Assembly (NCBI GenBank): GCA_023253295.1 | Contig: JALRGZ010000178.1 | Span: forward strand, 1 to 10,577 | Origin: Flavobacterium sp. | Lineage (GTDB): Bacteria; Bacteroidota; Bacteroidia; Flavobacteriales; Flavobacteriaceae | Direction of reading: 5' to 3' | DNA length: 10,577 bases | Part shown: piece by piece, positions 1 to 6,492 of the stretch | Layout of the letters: each line of letters opens with the position of its first letter | How positions within the stretch are numbered: position 1 is the first letter of the stretch | Translations under genes and position numbers: made by a program | Notes under the pieces: generated by a model | What the model saw: only the letters and a program-made list of their open reading frames with translations | What the model was told of the DNA's origin: nothing | Databases searched by the model: none

Positions 1-67
1 GAACTCTACGCGCAATCAACTGAGTGTATTGCGAACCGAAATCTAAAATAAGTACGTTGTGTTGCAT
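1..67 (-). CDS. guaA: GMP synthase (glutamine-hydrolysing), N-terminal fragment
   Basis: This is the first 22 codons of a minus-strand gene that runs off the left edge of the window. The peptide begins [20 protein letters not shown], the characteristic N-terminus of GuaA, whose class I glutamine amidotransferase domain opens with the [10 protein letters not shown] strand-loop. GuaA is cytoplasmic and makes GMP from XMP, ATP and glutamine in purine synthesis. The ATG occupies 67-65 and no earlier in-frame start is needed. No Shine-Dalgarno sequence is present. A consensus Bacteroidota promoter ends only 5 bases upstream of the ATG, so the message may have essentially no 5' leader. The catalytic residues lie outside the window. 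The assignment rests on strong recognition of a short stretch. Confidence 0.9.
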
Positions 68-72
68 GGGCG

Positions 73-102
73 CAAAATTACTTTTTAAATTTGGATTGCA
101 AA
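73..102 (-). promoter_or_regulatory. Bacteroidota-type promoter of guaA
   Basis: On the minus strand, TAATTTTG (80-73) matches the Bacteroidota -7 element TAnnTTTG exactly. A TTTG (102-99) lies 18 bases upstream as the -33 element, within the spacing known for Flavobacterium promoters. Transcription usually begins a few bases downstream of the -7 element. That places the start at about 68-66, on top of the guaA ATG at 67. Confidence 0.7.
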
Positions 103-191
103 AGTGGAATTTTGAAATTTTTTATTTTTTTTACATCCATAATTTACAACGAGAATTTTGTCCTATTACACTCCACCAACTCGGCAATTTA

Positions 192-887
192 CTATTCTTT
201 AATAATAACAAATTTACCTTTTACACCCTTATCCCAGTTATCCCAAAACTCCGAGCGTACTAAAGCACCTTTATCATCATAGATTTTAAATTCGCAGGTA
301 TTTCCTCCAGAACTTCCTTTGCTAAAAGCTTCCATTTCGAAAGTATTAATACCGTCACTCAAATCAAAAACAAACTGTCCGTAATTTGAAAACAACTCCA
401 TTATTCCTCCAACCATCTGATTATTAAGAGTTGCTTTAATTAAATCACCGTCTATATAAATGTAATCACGATATTGAACAACAAAATATTTTGACTTTGT
501 ACGAATCTCCCCGAAATTTTTATCGATTTTAACCAACATTCGGTCATCCTCTTTCAATCCTTCTCTAACAAGGGTTTTATCCAAATCCTTAGTCATTTTT
601 TCTTTTATTCGATCACCAGGATTATCAAATTCGTCGGTTTGTATCATCGAAAAAGATTTAGGCTGACCAATTTGATACTTTGAAAATGAAGGTAAAGTAG
701 TTTCTGGTTTTTTTAAAATATCAGGAGCTTTAATTACTGGAGCATCTGTTGTAGCTTTTGGAGTTACTTTCTTAGGAGTAGCAGGTTTGTTCATCGGAGC
801 AATTGGCTTAAACTTCTTGCCAAACTCTGCTTGAGCAAAAACGTTTATTCCAAAACAAAGCATTACAACTAATAAAAACTGCTTCAT
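192..887 (-). CDS. Exported protein of unknown function, paralogue of the neighbouring 203-aa protein
   Basis: The product is 231 aa and I do not recognise a named family. Residues 1-18/20 form a Sec signal peptide (short basic start, hydrophobic core, FAQA cleavage region), so it is exported. No lipobox cysteine is seen. Residues 22-65 are a Lys/Pro/Thr-rich low-complexity spacer. The last ~97 residues (135-231) form a compact, predicted all-beta module with YIDGD, a GxN turn (DGIN) and FKIYDDKGA. The downstream part of the 203-aa neighbour (1010-1621) has the same module and the same N-terminal layout, so the two are paralogues. The D-GD-V...G-N-(I/L)...NTA pattern recalls beta-sandwich, CBM-like modules common in Bacteroidota; that link is inference. 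It lies 122 bases from its paralogue and carries its own promoter. Function is unknown. Confidence 0.8.
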   Translation of the reverse strand: MKQFLLVVMLCFGINVFAQAEFGKKFKPIAPMNKPATPKKVTPKATTDAPVIKAPDILKKPETTLPSFSKYQIGQPKSFSMIQTDEFDNPGDRIKEKMTKDLDKTLVREGLKEDDRMLVKIDKNFGEIRTKSKYFVVQYRDYIYIDGDLIKATLNNQMVGGIMELFSNYGQFVFDLSDGINTFEMEAFSKGSSGGNTCEFKIYDDKGALVRSEFWDNWDKGVKGKFVIIKE

Positions 888-930
888 ATAATGTAAATTT
901 TGTTTTAATTAATTATCATAAGCATAGCAA

Positions 931-963
931 CAAATATACCAAGCTTTAATTTTATAAAACAAA
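931..963 (-). promoter_or_regulatory. Bacteroidota-type promoter of the 231-aa exported protein gene
   Basis: On the minus strand, TATATTTG (938-931) is an exact TAnnTTTG -7 element. TTTG (963-960) lies 21 bases upstream as the -33 element. The start codon is at 887, giving a leader of roughly 35-40 bases. This suggests the gene is transcribed separately from its upstream paralogue. Confidence 0.6.
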
Positions 964-1009
964 ACAACCCTAGAACATTAAAAAAAATTTAACCTATTAG
1001 TTATTAAAC

Positions 1010-1621
1010 TTATTCCTTTTCAATGATAATTGTAGCTTTATAACCTTGGGCTATATTCCATTGGTTTGACGAAATCACCGCACCTTTATCATCATAAATT
1101 TTAAATTCGGCTGTATTTGGTGCGGCATAACCATCGTTTAATGCCTCAATATCAATACGATTTACCCCTTTTTTTAAGGTGATATCAAAACCCTGTGCCT
1201 CTCCATTTAGCAAAACTTCTTGCTCTACTATTTCATAATTCAAATACACACGTACTTTATCTCCATCAACATAAGCGGCATCACGATATCTTACTTTTGC
1301 AACACCCGAAGTTGTTTTAACCACACCTAAATCCTGATTTCTTTTGGCTAATTTTTCAGAATCTTTTTCATCCCCTTGAGGTACTTTATAAGTATTATTA
1401 TTCAAACCACCTACTTCATAAGCTTTGATTTTCTCATAATCTGCAGTATTAAACTTAACATCTTTTACAACAGTTTCCTTTTTCTCTTTCTTTGGTTTTG
1501 GGGCGGGCTTAATTTTAAACTCAGTTCCAATTCCCTCTTGAGAAAACGCAGTCGTAAAACCACCCAAAACAAGAGCGACAACCAAAAACAAACCTTTGAA
1601 ATTTAAATATTGATTCATCAT
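1010..1621 (-). CDS. Exported protein of unknown function, paralogue of the 231-aa protein
   Basis: The product is 203 aa with a Sec signal peptide (residues 1-27, hydrophobic 11-22, cleavage near AFS-Q). A Lys/Pro-rich segment follows (FKIKPAPKPKKEKKE, about 35-49), then a middle region with YKVPQGD. A C-terminal beta-rich module (about 101-203) carries VRYRDAAYVDGDKVRVYLN, KKGVNRIDIEALNDG and PNTAEFKIYDDKGA. The gene begins with two adjacent ATG codons; the second (1618-1616) would serve equally well. The module is shared with the downstream 231-aa protein, including an identical FKIYDDKGA, and one 30-base stretch differs by a single base between the two genes. Function is unknown. Likely location is the periplasm or outer surface. 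Confidence 0.8.
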   Translation of the reverse strand: MMNQYLNFKGLFLVVALVLGGFTTAFSQEGIGTEFKIKPAPKPKKEKKETVVKDVKFNTADYEKIKAYEVGGLNNNTYKVPQGDEKDSEKLAKRNQDLGVVKTTSGVAKVRYRDAAYVDGDKVRVYLNYEIVEQEVLLNGEAQGFDITLKKGVNRIDIEALNDGYAAPNTAEFKIYDDKGAVISSNQWNIAQGYKATIIIEKE

Positions 1622-1854
1622 TTATCTATTTAATTAAAAATCTATTCAAAAAAACGACTTTTATAAAGTTATTCCAAATACTTAACACTAAACTTTTGAT
1701 TTTATTATATAAACATACAAAATTCCAAACTTGAACTTCTTTATTAGTTTCACAAAATGACTGTTTTTTATTATGGTATTTTTTATAAATTGCACAAAAA
1801 TTTAAATTTTCAAATCGAGGAACATCCCTCTAAAAATCAAACAAATACATCAAA
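1622..1854. other. AT-rich divergent intergenic region
   Basis: These 233 bases separate the minus-strand 203-aa gene from the plus-strand RidA-like gene, so both promoters should lie here. I see no exact TAnnTTTG element in either direction. The best candidate for the minus-strand gene is TAACTTTA (1671-1664), seven of eight matches but with no good -33 partner. The stretch is strongly AT-rich, with poly-T and poly-A tracts and no gene of its own. Confidence 0.5.
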
Positions 1855-2241
1855 ATGAAAAGAGAAAACATCTTAACAGGATCTCCATGGGAAGACAAAA
1901 TGGGATATTGTCGTGCGGTTCGTATTGGAAACATCATAGAAGTTTCAGGAACTGTAGCAATTGTTGACGGCGATAAAGTGAAAGCTGATGACGCACACGC
2001 TCAAACCTTAAACATTTTAGAAAGAGTTGAAAAAGTACTTGAAGATTTAAATGCAAGTATGAAAGATGTTATTCGTACACGTATTTTCACTACCGATATT
2101 TCTACATTTGAAGCAGTAGCTACGGCTCATGCTAAATTTTTCAAAGACATTAAACCAACTACTGGTTTTTACGGAATAAACCAATTAGTTGCTCCTGAAT
2201 ACCTAGTTGAAATTGAATTAACTGCTGTTCTTCCGGAATAA
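1855..2241 (+). CDS. RidA/YjgF/YER057c/UK114 family protein, catalytic Arg absent
   Basis: The product is 128 aa, the normal single-domain length of the family. Family features are the N-terminal VRIGNIIEVSGTVA strand pair, the AHAQTLNILERVEKVLEDLN helix, the VIRTRIFTTDI strand, FFKDIKPTTGFYG, and the C-terminal LVEIELTAVLP strand with the conserved Glu (E121). Canonical RidA hydrolyses reactive enamines/imines formed by PLP enzymes and needs an Arg (Arg105 type) in the strand before that Glu. Here the segment PTTGFYGINQL has no Arg, so the protein fits the Rid subfamilies without proven imine deaminase activity. It is cytoplasmic with no signal peptide. The start is preceded by A-rich sequence and no Shine-Dalgarno. 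A long hairpin begins 20 bases after the stop, and the downstream CLC gene is on the same strand. Confidence 0.9.
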   Translation: MKRENILTGSPWEDKMGYCRAVRIGNIIEVSGTVAIVDGDKVKADDAHAQTLNILERVEKVLEDLNASMKDVIRTRIFTTDISTFEAVATAHAKFFKDIKPTTGFYGINQLVAPEYLVEIELTAVLPE

Positions 2242-2261
2242 CAAATTTTCTAAAGTCATTC

Positions 2262-2318
2262 TTCGAGCGTATTAAATGCAATTTTAAATTTTCATAAATT
2301 GCATTTAATGCGCTCGAA
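2262..2318 (+). repeat. Long near-perfect inverted repeat (23-bp stem, 11-base loop)
   Basis: The left arm (2262-2284) and right arm (2296-2318) are reverse complements over 23 positions, with one exception at 2270/2310. In plus-strand RNA the exception is a U-G wobble, while in minus-strand RNA it would be an A-C mismatch, so the structure is best preserved as plus-strand RNA. It begins 20 bases after the RidA-like stop codon and ends 33 bases before the CLC start. No T-run follows the right arm, so it is not a textbook intrinsic terminator. It could be a mRNA-end stabiliser, an attenuating structure, or one copy of a dispersed palindromic repeat. Confidence 0.8.
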
Positions 2319-2351
2319 AACTATAATAGCAACACTTAGCCTTTAAAACCA

Positions 2352-3599
2352 ATGGATTTAAAAAAAAACATACTACTTTCTTTTAAATGGATTTTAATCT
2401 GTGCCTTAATAGGTCTTCTATCAGGTTCGGCTTCTGCATTTTTTTTACTTACTTTGGAATGGGCTGGTAATCTTAGAAACCAAAACATTTGGCTTCTTTG
2501 GTTTTTACCCCTTGGCGGATTATTAATCGGATTACTTTATCATTATTACGGAAAAGAGGTTGTTAAAGGAAACAATCTTTTACTCGAAGAATATGAAACA
2601 CCTAAGAAAGTTATTCCACTAAAAATGGCTCCTTTTGTACTCTTAGGAACTATTATCACACATCTTTTTGGAGGTTCAGCTGGACGTGAAGGAACTGCAG
2701 TGCAAATGGGAGGCGCTATTTCCGATCAATTTAGCCGCATTTTCAAACTCGATGCAGACGACCGAAAAACACTAATCATTTTGGGAATCAGCGCAGGGTT
2801 TGCTTCTGTCTTTGGAACACCACTTGCCGGAGCCGTCTTTGCTTTAGAAGTTGTTTTTTGCAATAAATTCCGTTTTAAAAGCGCTATTCTTTCTTTTGTA
2901 GTTGCCTATTTTGCTTATTACTCCGTAGAACTATGGCCGGTACATCACACCCATTATGATATTCCTATCACCCCTGTACTCAATTTAGAAAATTTCTTTT
3001 GGATAATTCCTTCCGGTATTTTATTTGGTCTGGCTGCAATGCTTTTTTCAAGAAGCACTCATTTTTGGGGTTCCTTATTTTCAAAAACCATATCTTACCC
3101 ACCTTTGCGCCCATATGTAGGAGGAATCATTTTTGCGATTGTTATCTATTATTTTGGAGCTACTAAATTCATGGGACTAGGGGTACCTTCAATTGTTGAA
3201 GCCTTTAAAACACAAAGTAGCAACTACGATTTCCTACTCAAAATTTTATTTACAGGTTTTACTCTAGGAGCAGGTTTTAAAGGAGGTGAAGTCACCCCAT
3301 TATTTTTTGTTGGTGCAACTTTAGGAAGTGCCTTATCAGGATTCATACCGTTACCTATTGCTCTTTTAGCAGGCATGGGATTTGTTGCCGTTTTTTCAGG
3401 AGCCACTCACACTCCTGTTGCCTGTACCATCATGGGAATTGAACTTTTTGGAATAGAAAGCGCTCTTTTCATTGCTATTTCTTGTTGTATTGCTTACATC
3501 TCTTCGGGATCAATTGGTATTTATCATTCCCAAACTGTAAAAGGTGTAAAATACCATTTGTATGAAAAATTTAGAAAAAACAAACTCGAAGATTTTTAA
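2352..3599 (+). CDS. CLC-family antiporter, probable fluoride/proton type (CLC-F)
   Basis: The product is a 415-aa integral inner-membrane protein with about ten hydrophobic helices, short for a CLC and without CBS domains. Family motifs are GGSAGREGTAVQMGG (residues 107-121, with E113 at the gating-glutamate position), the GTPLAGAVFALE helix, and GGEVTPLFFVGA (about 311-322). The signatures depart from chloride CLCs. The GSGIP position reads GNNLL (73-77), GREGP reads GREGT, and GxFxP reads GEVTP (E313, V314, T315). GREGT and the Glu-Val-Thr triplet are what I know from the CLC-F branch, which exports fluoride in exchange for protons. Most pipelines would call this a voltage-gated chloride channel. 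I see no fluoride riboswitch upstream. The family call is certain; fluoride specificity is inference from motifs. Confidence 0.9.
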   Translation: MDLKKNILLSFKWILICALIGLLSGSASAFFLLTLEWAGNLRNQNIWLLWFLPLGGLLIGLLYHYYGKEVVKGNNLLLEEYETPKKVIPLKMAPFVLLGTIITHLFGGSAGREGTAVQMGGAISDQFSRIFKLDADDRKTLIILGISAGFASVFGTPLAGAVFALEVVFCNKFRFKSAILSFVVAYFAYYSVELWPVHHTHYDIPITPVLNLENFFWIIPSGILFGLAAMLFSRSTHFWGSLFSKTISYPPLRPYVGGIIFAIVIYYFGATKFMGLGVPSIVEAFKTQSSNYDFLLKILFTGFTLGAGFKGGEVTPLFFVGATLGSALSGFIPLPIALLAGMGFVAVFSGATHTPVACTIMGIELFGIESALFIAISCCIAYISSGSIGIYHSQTVKGVKYHLYEKFRKNKLEDF

Positions 3600-3630
3600 T
3601 TGTAAAAAGAAGTTAATTTTCAAATGATTT

Positions 3631-3669
3631 CATAGTTTACACTAAAAAAATGTAAATTCGCAAACTATG
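3631..3669 (+). repeat. Overlapping inverted repeats spanning the nrnA start codon
   Basis: CATAGTTT (3631-3638) is the reverse complement of AAACTATG (3662-3669), which contains the ATG of the following gene. Within it, TTTACA (3636-3641) pairs with TGTAAA (3651-3656). The two stems share 3636-3638, so they cannot form together. If real, the outer stem would hide the start codon and the inner one would free it. The sequence is AT-rich and both stems are short, so chance is possible. Confidence 0.35.
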
Positions 3670-4671
3670 AAAATATTAGATATACAAGCAATCCAAAACC
3701 TTTTGGCTACGCCAAAAAAAATTGCAATTATTCCGCACCGAAATCCTGATGGAGATGCCATGGGCTCTACTTTAGGGCTTTATCATTTTTTAAAGAAAAA
3801 CAATCATCAGGCTACTGTAGTTTCTCCTAATGAATTTCCGGATTTCTTAGCATGGCTTCCGGGTTCAGAAACGGTTCAAATATTTGAAAAAGACAAAGAA
3901 ATTTGCACTAAAATTTTACAAGAAGCCGAGATCGTTTTCACCCTTGATTTTAATGCGTTTCATCGTACCGGCGAAATGGAAAAAGTATTGGAAGTATTAA
4001 ACACTACTTTCATCATGATTGATCATCACCAAAAACCAGATGCTTACGCCACGTATATGTACTCTAACACTTCTTTTGGTTCTACCTGCGAAATGATCTA
4101 TAATTTCATTAACTATCTGGATCAAAAAGACCAAATAGACAAAACAATTGGAACCTGTATTTACACGGGGATTTTAACCGATTCCGGTTCTTTTAGATTC
4201 CCAAATACAACCGGAAATACTCATAGAATTGTAGCAGAATTAATTGACTTAGGTGTAGAAAATACTATAATTCCAAATTTACTTTTTGACAACAGCTCTT
4301 ATAACCGTTTACAATTATTAGGTCAGGCTTTGCAAAATTTAAAAGTAATACCTGAACATAAAACCTCTTACATTACGCTTAGCCAAGAAGAATTAGACAG
4401 CTTTAACCATGTAAAAGGAGACACTGAAGGCATTGTCAATTACGGGCTAAGCATTAAAGGAATTCAATTTACAGCTATATTTATAGAAAATAAAGACGAA
4501 AACATCATTAAAATTTCTTTCCGTTCTCAAGGCGGTTTTGATGTAAACGAGTTTGCAAGAGCACATTTTAACGGTGGCGGCCATCGCAACGCTGCTGGAG
4601 GAAAATCAGGAGCATCAATGGAAGAAACTGTAACAAAATTTAAAAGTTTAGTCCAAAATCTAATGCTATAA
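3667..4671 (+). CDS. nrnA: DHH/DHHA1 phosphoesterase: nanoRNase / pAp phosphatase (NrnA-like)
   Basis: The product is 334 aa, the usual length of NrnA-type enzymes. These cytoplasmic, metal-dependent enzymes degrade 2-5 nt RNAs and dephosphorylate pAp to AMP; relatives also cleave cyclic-dinucleotide breakdown products. The DHH domain shows motif I PHRNPDGDAMGS (H24, D28, D30), motif II LDFNAFHRTG (D94) and motif III MIDHHQKP (D119-H120-H121), followed by ILTDSGSFRF. The C-terminal DHHA1 domain ends with the substrate-binding GGGHRNAAGG motif (303-312). All metal ligands I can place are present. There is no signal peptide. It is followed after only 6 bases by gldI, so the two are almost certainly co-transcribed. 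Whether the main substrate is nanoRNA, pAp or a dinucleotide cannot be told from sequence. Confidence 0.92.
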   Translation: MKILDIQAIQNLLATPKKIAIIPHRNPDGDAMGSTLGLYHFLKKNNHQATVVSPNEFPDFLAWLPGSETVQIFEKDKEICTKILQEAEIVFTLDFNAFHRTGEMEKVLEVLNTTFIMIDHHQKPDAYATYMYSNTSFGSTCEMIYNFINYLDQKDQIDKTIGTCIYTGILTDSGSFRFPNTTGNTHRIVAELIDLGVENTIIPNLLFDNSSYNRLQLLGQALQNLKVIPEHKTSYITLSQEELDSFNHVKGDTEGIVNYGLSIKGIQFTAIFIENKDENIIKISFRSQGGFDVNEFARAHFNGGGHRNAAGGKSGASMEETVTKFKSLVQNLML

Positions 4672-4677
4672 AAAAAT

Positions 4678-5295
4678 ATGAAAACTACCCAAATCATCAT
4701 TTTAAATTGTATTTTATGCCTTGTTTTCGCAAGCTGCAAACAACATCAGGATGCCAGAAGACCTGTTTCAAGAGCTTCAGGTGTTTTTATGAAAAAATCA
4801 GCTCAACGAAACAAAAAACTAGTTGCTACAGAGGAGGATTTGATTAAAGATTTAATGAAAAAAAATCCTAAGATTAATTATTTTGCTTCTACAAAAGGAT
4901 TTTGGTATTCTTATGAAACCCGAAACGAAGTTGATAGCTTAACTCCTAAAAAAGGTGATGTTGCTTTTTTTAACTATGAATTAAAGGACTTAAAAGGAAC
5001 TATTATTTATTCAGAAGTTGAACTAAGACCACAGGTTTATCGAGTAGACAAACAAGAAATTATGACCGGAATAAGAGAGGGTATAAAATTGATGCGAAAA
5101 AACGAAAAAATAAACTTCTTATTCCCTTCTCATATTGCTTACGGTTATCATGGCGACAATAAAAAGATAGGTCCTAACCAACCTCTCATTTGCACGGTAA
5201 CATTAAACAATTTTAAACCTGAAGCAGTTTACAAAAAAGAATTAGAAGAAAAACTAGCTCTTAGTGTAACTTCAACCAAAGATACCCTAAAGTAA
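4678..5295 (+). CDS. gldI: Gliding-motility lipoprotein GldI, FKBP-type peptidyl-prolyl isomerase
   Basis: The product is 205 aa. A lipoprotein signal peptide ends at the lipobox FASC, making Cys20 the lipidated residue. After it comes the EARRP-like DARRPVSRASG segment and the RNKKLV/EEDLI stretch typical of GldI, then an FKBP domain at about 90-185 (KKGDVAFFNYEL, GIREGIKLMRKNEK, PSHIAYGYHG, the final beta strand). GldI is required for gliding and chitin use in Flavobacterium johnsoniae and is thought to help fold envelope or secretion components at the outer membrane. The FKBP Phe-Asp pair is replaced here (GTIIYSE, Tyr111 at the Asp position), so activity may be reduced. Residues after Cys20 (KQHQDARR) are not acidic, which suggests the periplasmic face. 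It follows nrnA by 6 bases and precedes two further PPIases. Confidence 0.85.
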   Translation: MKTTQIIILNCILCLVFASCKQHQDARRPVSRASGVFMKKSAQRNKKLVATEEDLIKDLMKKNPKINYFASTKGFWYSYETRNEVDSLTPKKGDVAFFNYELKDLKGTIIYSEVELRPQVYRVDKQEIMTGIREGIKLMRKNEKINFLFPSHIAYGYHGDNKKIGPNQPLICTVTLNNFKPEAVYKKELEEKLALSVTSTKDTLK

Positions 5296-5347
5296 AAACC
5301 ATCATTTGATAAAACACCAGACGCCTCAGAACAATAAATAGTAACCT

Positions 5348-6466
5348 ATGAAAAAAAGTATTCTATTTGCGCTACTCTTCATTAGCATTTTTTATTCCTG
5401 CAAAAAAGAAGAAAATCATTTACCTGATGGTTTATATGCTAAAATTGAAACCAATAAAGGAAATATATTTTTAGAATTAGATTACAACAGAGCTCCTATT
5501 ACAGTTGCTAATTTTATTACTTTAGCAGAAGGCAAAAATGATTTTGTTACTAACGAGCATTTAAAAGGACGCCCCTTCTTTGATGGATTAAAATTCCACC
5601 GTGTTATTAACGATTTTATGATACAAACCGGAGATCCACTAGGAACGGGATCAGGTGATGCAGGCTACAAATTCAAAGACGAATTCAGCGATTTATTTTT
5701 TGACAGAGGAGGCCTCTTGGCAATGGCAAATAGTGGCCCTGCAACTAACAGCAGTCAATTTTTTATTACTCACGTACCAACACCTTGGTTAGATCAGAAA
5801 CATACCATTTTTGGTCATGTTGTAGATAATGGAATGGAAGTAGTAAATAAAATCCAACAGAACGACATTATCGAATCAATAACAATAATACGTAAAGGTG
5901 AAGCTGCTAAAAAATTTAATGCCGTAAAAACTTTTTATGATTATTTCTCAGTAGAGTCCAAAAAACAAAAAGAATTAATGGATCTTGAAACACAAAAAGA
6001 GAAACTTTACGATGAAAAATACGGAAAAACTGTTGAAGAAAAATTAATTTATTTTGATGCCTTAAAAGGCAAAGCTAATCGAACAGCTTCGGGATTAAAA
6101 TACCTCATTACTCAAAAAGGAAGTAGCTTAAAACCAACTAAAGGAACACCTATCTACATTAATTATGCTGGTTTTCTTGAAAACGGAAAACTTTTTGATA
6201 CCAACATCGAAAGTATAGCCGAAACTTTTGGAAAACACGATATTGCCAGAGCTGAACAAGGAGGATACCAACCCATTCCTTTCCAGGCTGGAAGAAAAGA
6301 CGGTATGATTCCCGGTTTCATCGAAGGTTTAAATAAAATGTCTTATGGAGACAAAGCCATTTTATTCATTCCATCCCATTTAGCCTATGGTGCAGGAGGA
6401 GCAGGAAAGATTATCCCACCTTATTCAAATCTTATTTTTGAAATCGAATTAATTGAAAAAAAATAA
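5348..6466 (+). CDS. Lipoprotein peptidyl-prolyl isomerase, cyclophilin-FKBP fusion
   Basis: The product is 372 aa. Residues 1-17 are a lipoprotein signal peptide (lipobox FYSC, Cys18). The cyclophilin domain (about 28-190) keeps the catalytic set: FHR with R85, F90, Q93, MAN, Q137/F139 in SQFFIT, W147 and H152. A charged helical linker (about 195-255) leads to an FKBP domain (about 262-372) with LFD (D284), MIPGF (320-324) and LAYG (Y347), so both isomerase centres look intact. It should act on envelope proteins from the outer membrane. The residues after the lipidated Cys (KKEE) resemble the Lys/acidic lipoprotein export signal described in Capnocytophaga, so surface exposure is possible. 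It lies 52 bases after gldI and 26 bases before a full-length paralogue. Confidence 0.92.
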   Translation: MKKSILFALLFISIFYSCKKEENHLPDGLYAKIETNKGNIFLELDYNRAPITVANFITLAEGKNDFVTNEHLKGRPFFDGLKFHRVINDFMIQTGDPLGTGSGDAGYKFKDEFSDLFFDRGGLLAMANSGPATNSSQFFITHVPTPWLDQKHTIFGHVVDNGMEVVNKIQQNDIIESITIIRKGEAAKKFNAVKTFYDYFSVESKKQKELMDLETQKEKLYDEKYGKTVEEKLIYFDALKGKANRTASGLKYLITQKGSSLKPTKGTPIYINYAGFLENGKLFDTNIESIAETFGKHDIARAEQGGYQPIPFQAGRKDGMIPGFIEGLNKMSYGDKAILFIPSHLAYGAGGAGKIIPPYSNLIFEIELIEKK

Positions 6467-6492
6467 CACTTAAAACAAGCTCTAAATAAAGA

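Noticed and set aside
24..282. Two plus-strand open frames of 79 and 63 codons at the left edge
   Set aside because: They run antisense to guaA and the 231-aa gene, are Phe/Ile/Asn-rich, and show no domain or plausible start context.
1817..1830. GAGG/CCTC hairpin before the RidA-like gene
   Set aside because: The stem is only four base pairs and nothing else supports a regulatory role.
2242..2351. Fluoride riboswitch upstream of the CLC gene
   Set aside because: I looked for the conserved crcB-motif bases because the CLC looks like a fluoride exporter. Only the long AT-rich palindrome is present and it does not match that motif.
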